NCBI GenBank assembly: GCA_963820775.1
Contig: CAWGBF010000015.1
Span: 124,001 to 188,000 of the forward strand
DNA length: 64,000 bases
Reading direction: 5' to 3'
Origin: Roseiarcus sp963820775
Lineage (GTDB): Bacteria > Pseudomonadota > Alphaproteobacteria > Rhizobiales > Beijerinckiaceae
Positions 43,200 to 51,153 of the stretch are shown one piece after another. The position numbers and the translations under genes were made by a program. The number at the start of each line of letters is the position of its first letter. Position 1 is the first letter of the stretch. The notes beneath the pieces were generated by a model that was not told where the DNA came from, did no database searches, and saw nothing but the letters and a program-made list of their open reading frames with translations.

Positions 43200-43880
43200 A
43201 TGGAATTCGTCTTCATGTTGACGCGCAACGATGCGACGGTGGCGAACGCGCACGCCCTCGTTGAGATCGCGCGGCCGCTCGGTCTTCGCCATATCGGCTT
43301 CAAGGATGTGGGCGCCGACGCATCGGTGCTGCAAAGCCTGACGGCCGCGATTCGCGAAGCAGGCGCGAGCCCCTGGATGGAAATCGTGGCGACGACGCGC
43401 GAGGCTGAATTGCGCGGTGTGGAGCTTGGCCGCGATCTCGGCGTCGATCGTCTGCTCGGCGGCGTTCACGTCGACGAGGCACTCAGGATCCTCGAGGGCT
43501 CGGCGGTCCGCTATCTGCCGTTCGCCGGCGCGCCCAGCGGCCATCCGACGCGGCTCGGCGGGGCGGCGCCGGAGGTCGAGGCCCAATGCCGGGCCTTCGC
43601 CGCAAAGGGCTGCGCCGGCGTCGACATTCTCGCTTATCGCGCGACCGAGGCCGAGCCGCTCGACCTCGTCGCCGCCTGCCGGCGCGGATTTCTCAATTTC
43701 GGCGCGGTCGTGGTCGCTGGGTCGGTCAATTCGCCGGAACGGGTCGCCGCGGTCCGCGCCGCGGGAGCGGACGCCTTCACCATCGGCACCGCGGCGATCG
43801 ACGCGTCCTACGCGCCCGGCGCAGGACCGCTCGCGGCGCAACTCGGCGTGATCCTTGCCGATTGCGGCGCGGCGGCGTGA
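43200..43880 (+). CDS. TIM-barrel-like protein of unknown function
   Basis: A 226-residue protein, not assigned to a named family. MEFVFMLTRNDATVANAHAL opens with a strand and conserved TRND, then IARPLGLRHIGFKDVGADAS gives a 'GFKDVG' strand-loop. Alternating beta strands and helices continue to VVVAGSVNSPERVAAVRAAG, ADAFTIGTAAIDASYAPG, a phosphate-binding-like GS...GT end typical of HisA/TrpF-type barrels. It probably binds a phosphorylated small molecule (inference). It starts 81 bases after the acyl-CoA dehydrogenase and may be transcribed with it. Confidence 0.5.
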   Translation: MEFVFMLTRNDATVANAHALVEIARPLGLRHIGFKDVGADASVLQSLTAAIREAGASPWMEIVATTREAELRGVELGRDLGVDRLLGGVHVDEALRILEGSAVRYLPFAGAPSGHPTRLGGAAPEVEAQCRAFAAKGCAGVDILAYRATEAEPLDLVAACRRGFLNFGAVVVAGSVNSPERVAAVRAAGADAFTIGTAAIDASYAPGAGPLAAQLGVILADCGAAA

Positions 43881-43943
43881 GGTCCGCGGCGCGCGCTTTC
43901 CTCCTTCCGGATGCGGCCCCTCGTAACCTTCTCTATGCGAAGG

Positions 43944-43958
43944 TGTGATACGATCACA
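43944..43958. promoter_or_regulatory. Perfect 15-bp dyad resembling a CRP/FNR-type site
   Basis: TGTGAT-ACG-ATCACA lies about 190 bases upstream of the serine hydrolase gene. The half-site TGTGA matches CRP, but the spacing is N5 rather than the classical N6. The rest of the 267-base gap at 43881-44147 is otherwise featureless. Confidence 0.35.
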
Positions 43959-44147
43959 TTAAGTGGAAGAGCCGGCGAGTTTATATCGTTCACACGTAAC
44001 CGCTCGTTTTCACGCTCGCCGCTAAGTGGAGATCTTGACCTCTCCCGGCTCGATTTCCGCTTGACTGCCAATTTTCTTGCGCCATTCTGATAAGCCGCCG
44101 TCAAATAACGGCGAATATGGAGGAAATCAGCCCGGGGAGGAAGATCG

Positions 44148-45422
44148 ATGTCATCGAACAACCAGAATCGCCGAGACGTACTTAAATCGCTCACGACGTT
44201 GGCCGCGGCGTCTTCAATTGCGAGCGCCATCAACCCGTCGTCTGCGCGCGCCGCTGTAGCGGATCCAGGCTTGAGCCCCGCGCTCGGACAAGTCGACCAA
44301 GCGCTTCGCCAGGCCGTGAACGCAGGCACTGTCCCGGGCGTCGTCGCGATTGGCGCTACCGACAAGGGCATTGTCTACGAGGGCGCGTTCGGGCCGTCGA
44401 TCACGGCCGACAGTGTGTTCTGGATTGCCTCGATGACGAAGGCGATCACCGCGACGGCGTGCATGCAGCTGGTGGAGCAGGGCAAACTGCAGCTCGACCA
44501 AGAGATGGGCAAACTGCTCCCCCAACTGGAATCGCCCAAGGTGCTGGTCGGCTTCGACGCCAACGGAGCGCCGCAGCTTCGTCCGGCGAAGCGCCCAATC
44601 ACGCTGCGGCATCTGCTCACCCATACGGCTGGCTTTACCTACAGCATTTGGAGCGAGCCGATGACCCAGTTCGAGAAGGTCACCGGAACGCCGTTTGTCG
44701 GCGAATGCAAGAACGCCTCGTTCACCGCGCCGATCGAATTCGATCCAGGGGATCGCTGGCAATACGGCATCAATATGGATTGGGTTGGTAAGGCGGTAGA
44801 GGCCGTCAGCGATCAGTCGCTGGAGGTCTATTTCCGTGAGCACATCTTCGCCCCGCTGGGGATGCCCGATACCGGCTTCCTCATCAGCTCGGCGCAGAAG
44901 GCGCGGGTGGCGCAGATGTTCAGCCGCGATCAGGAGGGCGCGCTGAAGCCGATCGAGTTCGAAATGCCGCAACGTCCCGAGTTCTTCATGGGCGGCGGCG
45001 CGCTGTTCAGCACCCCGCGGAACTATATGCAGTTCCTGCAAATGGTGCTGCACCAGGGGACATTCGCGGGCGCCCAGGTGTTGAAGCCCGAGACGGTGGC
45101 GCTGATGGAGCAGAACCATATCGGCGATTTGAATGTCGTCACCCTGAAGACGGCGCATCCAGAGACCTCGAACAACGCCAATCTGTTTCCCGGCATGGAC
45201 CAGAAATGGGGACTGTCGTGGGCCATAAACATGCAGCCGGGGCCGGCGGGACGCAGCGCCGGCAGCGTGGCCTGGGCGGGCTTGTTCAACACCTATTTCT
45301 GGATTGACCCTACGAAGCGCGTGACGGGCACGATCATGACCCAGCTTCTGCCGTTCGCGGATCCCGAGGTCCTGAAGCTGTTCGCCAAGTTCGAAAGCGG
45401 GCTATATTCGGCAGTCGCCTAG
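44148..45422 (+). CDS. Serine hydrolase, class C beta-lactamase family, Tat-exported
   Basis: A 424-residue protein after a GGGGAGGAAG site. MSSNNQNRRDVLKSLTTLAA is a twin-arginine signal (NRRDVLK) with cleavage near SARA. The nucleophile motif SMTK is in FWIASMTKAITATACMQLVE, the second motif is YGIN (DRWQYGINMDWVGKAVEAVS), and LRHLLTHTAGFTYSIWSEPM is a typical esterase/PBP4-like block. The KTG-like third motif is not obvious. It is more likely a periplasmic esterase or D,D-peptidase-like enzyme than a resistance enzyme. Confidence 0.85.
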   Translation: MSSNNQNRRDVLKSLTTLAAASSIASAINPSSARAAVADPGLSPALGQVDQALRQAVNAGTVPGVVAIGATDKGIVYEGAFGPSITADSVFWIASMTKAITATACMQLVEQGKLQLDQEMGKLLPQLESPKVLVGFDANGAPQLRPAKRPITLRHLLTHTAGFTYSIWSEPMTQFEKVTGTPFVGECKNASFTAPIEFDPGDRWQYGINMDWVGKAVEAVSDQSLEVYFREHIFAPLGMPDTGFLISSAQKARVAQMFSRDQEGALKPIEFEMPQRPEFFMGGGALFSTPRNYMQFLQMVLHQGTFAGAQVLKPETVALMEQNHIGDLNVVTLKTAHPETSNNANLFPGMDQKWGLSWAINMQPGPAGRSAGSVAWAGLFNTYFWIDPTKRVTGTIMTQLLPFADPEVLKLFAKFESGLYSAVA

Positions 45423-45502
45423 ACGATGGCGGCGGCGGAAGCCGAATTGGCTTGCCGCCGCCGCCGTGGGCGACCCTCAGGCGAGGCCCGTACTTGCGCC
45501 CC

Positions 45503-46697
45503 TCACGTCAGCTTCCGCCAGGCTTGCGCCTCAGCCTCGTTGACGAACACATCCGGCGGCCAATTCTCCTTGAGCGCCTGGCGCATCAAATCCTGCTGGG
45601 TCTTGGGCGCTATGCCGCCTTTCGGCGGATCACGGTCGAGATTGGTCGGGAAGGAATAGCCTTCGGCTGAAGCCGCGATGGCGTTGTCAGCCTCCGCCGC
45701 GGAGATCGCGTCGTCGGCGAGCAGACGCTTGAGCGCAGGATAGAGTCTTAAGCTCATCTTGAGCCGGTCGACGCTCTCCATCGCGCGGCCGAAAGCCGAG
45801 GAGACCTGCAACAGATTGGCGATGCGGCGCACGTCCTTCGAGCGGTTCGTTCCCGCGGCGTGGAACAGGGCCGGATTGAAAAACACCGCATCGCCCTTGG
45901 CCAGCGGCAGCTGGACATGGCGCCTGTCGAAATAGTCGCGAAACTCCGCGCGGCTCGTCCCCATATAGCCGGGCAGGTAGCTCTGCGAGAACGGGAGGTA
46001 CAGCGTTGGCCCGGTCTCGATAGGCATGTCGCAATGAGCGATTGCGCCTTGTAGGGTCAGCACCGGCGAAAGCCTCTGGACGTGGACAGGAAAGCGCTCG
46101 ATCGCCTCCGCCGACTGGAAGCCGAGATGATAGTCGCGGTGGGCGCTCTGCGCCGCGCCGCCGGGATTGACGACATTGAGCTGCGAAGTGATCTGGTAGG
46201 CTGGCCCGAGCCAGGCCTCGCTCACCAGCGCGATGACCGCATTGCCGTAATAGGCGGCGAAGACCTCAGGGTCGCGCAGGCACAGCTTCTCGAGCGCGTT
46301 CCAGATGCGGTCATTTGCGCCTGGCTTGGCGAAATGGTCGCCGCCGCCGACGTTGTTCAAGCGCTCTTCGTCGATGATCGCCCAGAAGTGCGGGTTGGCC
46401 TTATCGATCGCGGTGAGGTCGGCGAAAGCTCCGCGAATGACGATGATGCCGGGCCCGTCGGTCAGCGCCTCGACCCATTCCGCCATCAATTCCTTGCGGG
46501 TTTCGGGCGAAGCGGCGGCCGTGCGCGAACTCGAGGCCGTCGTAGATAAGCACGTTCGACACGACGTCGACGGCGAAGGGATAATCGGCGCGGTTGACCG
46601 AGCGTTCGACGATGCGCCTGAAGGCGTCGAGATCGCATGAGTCCGCAGTGAGCCACACTCTGTTGCTTCGTATGCGCTTGACGTTGTCGTCCTTCAT
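45503..46697 (-). CDS. Phytanoyl-CoA dioxygenase-like protein (frameshifted)
   Basis: The protein starts MKDDNVKRIRSNRVWLTADS after a GGAGG site. The frame is lost at the AA of 46528-46529 (sense GAGTTCG). Removing one T gives LIYDGLESRTAAASPETRKE, which joins LMAEWVEALTDGPGIIVIRG and runs intact to 45503. The corrected length is about 397 residues. The Fe(II)/2-oxoglutarate motifs are QSAHRDYHLGFQSAE (HxD) and a distal His in FFNPALFHAAGTNRSKDVRR with the 2OG-binding Arg following. Substrate unknown; family inference is a hydroxylase. Confidence 0.75.
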
Positions 46698-46776
46698 GGG
46701 CGTTCCTCCGGCTCGTCTGGCGCGGCGCACTATACAATGGTGGCCGGCCCGGAACAGGGCGGAGATCGATACGCTG

Positions 46777-47337
46777 TCAGCTCGCGGCGCGCCGCCAGAC
46801 CGTGATTTCGACGTTATGCGCGGGATCGAGGGGGATCGTCTTGCTCAGGCTGAGACCGTGCTGTTCAAGCACGGTCGCCGCCGGGAGGCCCGTGTCGCAG
46901 GCGGAAAAGACCGACCGTCCCCCGGGGAGTTTGACTCCATGCGCGCGCGAAAGATGAAATCCGTCAAAGCCGATCATGAGGAAGAGATCGAACACCACCT
47001 GACCGCCGCCCACGGCGACGGCCCCGCCCGCCGGCAGCACCCGCGCCGCGACTTCTTCCCAGGTCGTGCGGCGCGGATCCCACCACCAACCGTCCGGCCG
47101 GCGCTCGAGCCCCGCCGCGTCGCGCGAAACCACAAGACGCACACTCTTATGGATATTAGGCTCGAGTTCGTGGCTGCGGCGCGCGAAGACGACGATATCC
47201 GCAAGCTCCTGCGCGCGCTGGTAGAGTTCCCAGTCCTTTTCGTTGCGCAGCGAAGTCGGCGTCAGCCCGTCGGCGCCGGCGATCTTGTCGTCGTCCGAGA
47301 CGATGGCGTAGCCGGTGATGTCCAGATTTCCAGGCAT
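46777..47337 (-). CDS. RibD C-terminal / dihydrofolate reductase-like protein
   Basis: 186 residues with a DHFR-like fold: NLDITGYAIVSDDDKIAGAD, WELYQRAQELADIVVFARRS and VLPAGGAVAVGGGQVVFDLF. The 'GGxxVxxxF' glycine loop binds NADPH in the RibD_C family. It lacks the deaminase half, so it is a stand-alone reductase of unknown substrate. It is isolated on the minus strand, between the dioxygenase-like and DUF4142-like genes. Confidence 0.65.
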   Translation of the reverse strand: MPGNLDITGYAIVSDDDKIAGADGLTPTSLRNEKDWELYQRAQELADIVVFARRSHELEPNIHKSVRLVVSRDAAGLERRPDGWWWDPRRTTWEEVAARVLPAGGAVAVGGGQVVFDLFLMIGFDGFHLSRAHGVKLPGGRSVFSACDTGLPAATVLEQHGLSLSKTIPLDPAHNVEITVWRRAAS

Positions 47338-47416
47338 GAACGGATGGCTCCCGCGCGACTAGGATAGCGAAAGCTCATTGCATCCGCCAGGGCGGGCGCG
47401 CGGCGGTCGCCGCTCT

Positions 47417-47752
47417 TCAGTCGCCCCGGTCGAGCGCCTGGGCGTCCTTGAGTTGCGCCTCGGTGATCGGGATCATCTTGATCGCCAGGGCGTGCAGCTT
47501 CTCATAGTCCCCCCACAGCATGTAGTCGGCATAGAGGGTGAGAGCATTGGAGCGGTTTTCGCCCTGGCGCGCGAACGTCTTCACCTTAGGGTCGTGGGTC
47601 CGGTCGAGTGCGAGCCGCAACTCCGCGACGGCGAAGAGATTGCTGTTCGAGGCCCTGGTCAAGAAGTCAGCTTCGGCGCTGAAATCTTTCGCGAACGCCG
47701 CGGATGCCCAGAGGACCAGACCGACGACGCTAAGCGGGAACGTCATGGTCAT
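47417..47752 (-). CDS. Small exported DUF4142-like protein
   Basis: A 111-residue protein with a signal peptide ending near SAAFA. FLTRASNSNLFAVAELRLAL and DRTHDPKVKTFARQGENRSN match the first half of DUF4142 (F-x-x-x-A-x-x-x-N-x-x-x-V-x-x-x-x-L-A-L). The usual DUF4142 domain is about 140 residues with two helix pairs, so this may be a short or divergent member. Function unknown, periplasmic by its signal. Confidence 0.5.
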   Translation of the reverse strand: MTMTFPLSVVGLVLWASAAFAKDFSAEADFLTRASNSNLFAVAELRLALDRTHDPKVKTFARQGENRSNALTLYADYMLWGDYEKLHALAIKMIPITEAQLKDAQALDRGD

Positions 47753-47881
47753 GCTCTTGCCCCCGGGATTTATCTCGCGCCATCCTTCGACGCGACACCA
47801 GCTGCCGCTTCAAGGTAGGCGTGAATCGGTCCCGATGCGAAGCGGCTCATCCGCTTTGCGCGTCGCGCCTGGCCCGCTACT

Positions 47882-48283
47882 CTATGCCGCCAGCGCCTCC
47901 AGCGAGCGCTGCATCGCCGCCATTCCCGCTTCGATCGCCTGCGACATGTAGCCGCTGATGTCGTCGGGCAGGAAATCGGCGGTCCAGACGACCGACGTCA
48001 AGCCATCAGCCAGCTCGGAAACCTGGAGCGCGCCGTTGTAATGCCGGGCGCGGCCGCCGTCGTGGGTCCAGACCAGCCGCCGGGCCTCGTCGTCGAGCGT
48101 GACGATCGGCTCGCGCAGCACCGTGCCATTGACGAAGGTCACGACGCGCGCGCCGGGCTCGAGTTTGGTGTCGGTGACAAAGCCTGGGACGAGCCGCGTA
48201 TGCAGCGCGCCGAAGTCGCGGATCGCCGACCAGACTTCGCTCGCCGGCGCGCGAGTCTTGAGTTCGGACCGAATGGTCGCCAT
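47882..48283 (-). CDS. SRPBCC-family (START-like) protein
   Basis: A 133-residue protein: MATIRSELKTRAPASEVWSA then IRDFGALHTRLVPGFVTDTK, and RVVTFVNGTVLREPIVTLDD. The 'APASEVWSAIRDF' opening and a C-terminal amphipathic helix (SQAIEAGMAAMQRSLEALA) are typical of Polyketide_cyc2 members, which bind hydrophobic ligands. It starts 3 bases after the VOC gene on the same strand, so the two are co-transcribed. Confidence 0.8.
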   Translation of the reverse strand: MATIRSELKTRAPASEVWSAIRDFGALHTRLVPGFVTDTKLEPGARVVTFVNGTVLREPIVTLDDEARRLVWTHDGGRARHYNGALQVSELADGLTSVVWTADFLPDDISGYMSQAIEAGMAAMQRSLEALAA

Positions 48284-48286
48284 CAG

Positions 48287-48661
48287 CTATTTCTCCCCAT
48301 AATAGGCTTCGAGCCGGTAGCCTTCGGGGTCGTGGACGAAGGCCGCGTAATAGTTCGGCCCATAGTCTTTGCGCAGGCCCGGTTTTCCATTGTCGCGTCC
48401 GCCATGCGACATGGCCGCCGCATGGAACGCCGATGCGCTCGCCCGGCTCGGCGCGGTAAAGCAAAAATGGAGCCCGGACTTGGGATCGTCGGGAACGGGG
48501 CGCTCCGCCTTGAGTATCCAGAAGCCGGGGGCCTCTTTGCCGTAGCCGAGCGACGTCTCGTCGGCGCTGAGGCAGGTCAGTCCAAGCGGCTTCAGCGCCG
48601 CGTCGTAAAAAGTCTTGGCCTTCGCGATGTCGCGAACCCCGATCGATATGTGATCGAACAT
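48287..48661 (-). CDS. VOC-family (glyoxalase-like) protein
   Basis: A 124-residue protein: MFDHISIGVRDIAKAKTFYD, SGLHFCFTAPSRASASAFHA and NYYAAFVHDPEGYRLEAYYG. The first His, central His and final Glu match the paired beta-alpha-beta-beta-beta modules and metal ligands of the vicinal oxygen chelate fold. It is the first gene of a two-gene unit with the SRPBCC protein, both small-molecule binders. The substrate is not evident. Confidence 0.85.
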   Translation of the reverse strand: MFDHISIGVRDIAKAKTFYDAALKPLGLTCLSADETSLGYGKEAPGFWILKAERPVPDDPKSGLHFCFTAPSRASASAFHAAAMSHGGRDNGKPGLRKDYGPNYYAAFVHDPEGYRLEAYYGEK

Positions 48662-48764
48662 GAATGGTTTCTCCTTATGCAGCCGACCAGCCGGTGAGGG
48701 CGGTCGTCCGGACCCTAGTTCCGCTCGCGTTCCACGGCTTGGGGAAAATTGCTATCCTCGGCCC

Positions 48765-49625
48765 ATGCTAGGCGAAGTCCGACCCGTTGGCGCCCCTGTT
48801 GGCGAACTGCCCAAGCGAACGCTGGCGGCCGGAGACGGCTGGAGCGTGCGCGAAGTCGTCTGCCGCGCTGGGCCGTCAGATCGACCATTTGAGGAGCGGC
48901 ACGAGGGTTTCAGCGTCTCGGCCGTCATCGAAGGGAGCTTCACCTATCGCTCCGACGCCGGCTGCGGGCTGCTCTATCCCGGCGCATTGCTGCTCGGAAA
49001 CGATGGCTTGTGTTTCGAATGCGGTCACGCGCATGGGGTCGGCGACCGCTGCATTTCTTTGAACGTGCACGAGGAGCAGTTCAACGAGGTCGCGGCGGCC
49101 GCGGCCTCGACGAGCCGCTTTCGCTTTTCGGCCCCGAGCCTGCCGCCTTCGCCAAAGACGCTGCCGGTCATTGCGTTGATGGAGGCCTTGTCCTCGACCG
49201 CGTCTTCGGTGCGCTCGGAGGAAGTGGCGTTGCGGCTCATCGAGCAAGTCATTGCCGCGTTGGCCGGCGATCGGCGTTTCCAGGCCGCACCCACCGGACG
49301 CGAGACGAGACGGGTGGTTGAAGCGATCCGACTGGTCGAATCCGACGCGGCGCGACCGCTCGAGCTCAAGGAGATGGCGGCGGTCGCAGGCATGAGCAAG
49401 TACCACTTCCTGCGCATCTTCCGCAGGCTGACCGGGGTGACGCCGCATCAATATCTGATCAGCGCCCGGCTGCGCCGCGCCGCCCTTGCCCTCGCAACCT
49501 CCCGCCGGCCGGTCATCGCCGTCGCGCTCGACGCCGGCTTTGGCGATCTCTCCACCTTCAACAAAACTTTTCGCGCCGGATTTTGCCTGACGCCCACGCA
49601 ATATCGCGACTTGCGGCGCTCGTGA
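48765..49625 (+). CDS. AraC-family transcriptional regulator
   Basis: 286 residues from the ATG at 48765 (MLGEVRPVGAPVGELPKRTL). The N-terminal cupin-like sensor has HEGFSVSAVIEGSFTYRSDA. The C-terminal double helix-turn-helix (about 190-285) reads LELKEMAAVAGMSKYHFLRI, FRRLTGVTPHQYLISARLRR, VIAVALDAGFGDLSTFNKTF. It is divergent from the VOC-SRPBCC pair (103 bases apart), which is its most likely target; the downstream hydrolase is a second possibility. Confidence 0.9.
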   Translation: MLGEVRPVGAPVGELPKRTLAAGDGWSVREVVCRAGPSDRPFEERHEGFSVSAVIEGSFTYRSDAGCGLLYPGALLLGNDGLCFECGHAHGVGDRCISLNVHEEQFNEVAAAAASTSRFRFSAPSLPPSPKTLPVIALMEALSSTASSVRSEEVALRLIEQVIAALAGDRRFQAAPTGRETRRVVEAIRLVESDAARPLELKEMAAVAGMSKYHFLRIFRRLTGVTPHQYLISARLRRAALALATSRRPVIAVALDAGFGDLSTFNKTFRAGFCLTPTQYRDLRRS

Positions 49626-49680
49626 GGAAAATCAACCGATCACGGTTTGCCGCTCCCGGCCTAATCTCTAGGAGACGTGT

Positions 49681-50841
49681 TTGACAGTCTCCACCGCGGC
49701 GATTGGCGGTTTCGCGGTCGCGTTGCCAGCCGGCGTCCGCTCCCGCATTGTCAAGAACGTCAACGGTCTCGCGATCCATATGCTCGAGGCAGGCTTCGAG
49801 ACGAACGGGCGGCCTCTCGTCCTGCTGCTCCATGGTTTTCCGGAACTCGCATACTCTTGGCGGAAAATCATGGGCCCACTCGCGGCGGCGGGATATCACG
49901 TCATCGCCCCCGATCAACGCGGCTACGGGCGCACGACGGGATGGGACAGCGCCTACGACGGCGACCTTGATTCCTTTCGCTTGCCTAACCTCGCGAGGGA
50001 CGCGTTGGGTTTGGTCTCGGCGCTTGGCTATCGTTGCGTCGCCGCTGTGGTCGGGCATGACTTCGGCTCGCCGGCCGCGGCCTATTGCGCGCTCATCCGC
50101 CCGGACGTGTTCCGGTCCGTGGCCCTGATGAGCGCTCCCTTCGGGGGCCCGCCGCAATTGCCGTTTGACACTGCCGAGGCGACGACGCCGTCCGTTGCGC
50201 CTGACTCTCAAAGCGTTTTCGAGGACCTGGCGAGGCTTGACCCTCCACGGAAGCATTACCAACGCTATTACCAAACGCGCGAAGCGAACGGTAATATGTG
50301 GAGAGCGCCACAAGGCCTGCACGCTTTCCTGCGCGCCTATTATCATTACAAGAGCGCGGACTGGACGGGGAACAAGCCGTTCAAGCTCGCCTCTTTCACC
50401 GCCCGCGCGTTGGCGCAAATGCCAACCTATTACATCATGGATCTCACCAAGGGCATGGCGGAGACCGCGGCCGAGCATATGCCGTCTGAAGAGGAGATTG
50501 CTGCATGCCGATGGCTCACTGACGAACAATTGTCCGTTTACGCAGACGAATTTTCCCGAACCGGATTTCAGGGCGGACTGCAATGGTATCGATGCCTCAC
50601 CGGCAAATACGTCAGTGAGCTTGAAATGTTTTCTGGCCGCACCATCGACGTGCCCGCATGTTTCATCGCCGGCAAAAGCGATTGGGGCGTGTATCAGGTT
50701 CCGGGCGCCCTCGAGAGCATGGAGACGACCGCTTGCACGCAATGGCGGGGCACGCATCTCGTCAATGGCGCGGGACATTGGGTTCAGCAAGAACAGCCCG
50801 ATACAGTCAGCCGTTTGTTGCTGCAGTTCATCGGCGGATAG
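49681..50841 (+). CDS. Alpha/beta hydrolase, epoxide hydrolase-like
   Basis: A 386-residue protein opening at a TTG (49681, MTVSTAAIGG). RPLVLLLHGFPELAYSWRKI holds the oxyanion HGFP, DQRGYGRTTGWDSAYDGDL matches the epoxide hydrolase 'DxRGYGxS', and VGHDFGSPAAAYCALIRPDV is the nucleophile elbow with Asp. VNGAGHWVQQEQPDTVSRLL carries the catalytic His. A Tyr-rich cap (HYQRYYQTREANGNMWRAPQ) fits epoxide activation. The natural substrate is unknown. It lies 55 bases after the araC-type gene on the same strand. Confidence 0.8.
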   Translation: MTVSTAAIGGFAVALPAGVRSRIVKNVNGLAIHMLEAGFETNGRPLVLLLHGFPELAYSWRKIMGPLAAAGYHVIAPDQRGYGRTTGWDSAYDGDLDSFRLPNLARDALGLVSALGYRCVAAVVGHDFGSPAAAYCALIRPDVFRSVALMSAPFGGPPQLPFDTAEATTPSVAPDSQSVFEDLARLDPPRKHYQRYYQTREANGNMWRAPQGLHAFLRAYYHYKSADWTGNKPFKLASFTARALAQMPTYYIMDLTKGMAETAAEHMPSEEEIAACRWLTDEQLSVYADEFSRTGFQGGLQWYRCLTGKYVSELEMFSGRTIDVPACFIAGKSDWGVYQVPGALESMETTACTQWRGTHLVNGAGHWVQQEQPDTVSRLLLQFIGG

Positions 50842-51153
50842 CGAGGCGGCCCGCGAGGTGCGTCGGCGTCGTGACCATACAACACTATTTATTTGTTATT
50901 GCGACGCCCCGCACGGTCAAGCCAGGGCCAATGCACGCCACACCGAAGCGCGAAACTAAACCGGATCGTAAACGACTGAGAATATTAGCGGCGCGAAACT
51001 AAAATGAAACTGAGGGGGCAGGCGCAGCCGCTCTCCCGAGAGACGCCCTTCGGAGCTCAGTAAAGCCGGTTGCACCGATGCCCGACCGCTTCGGGCAGGC
51101 TCCGCCTATCTGCGCCTTTCCCCAGCGTCAATCCGGCGTTAATCTCGCGCCGA

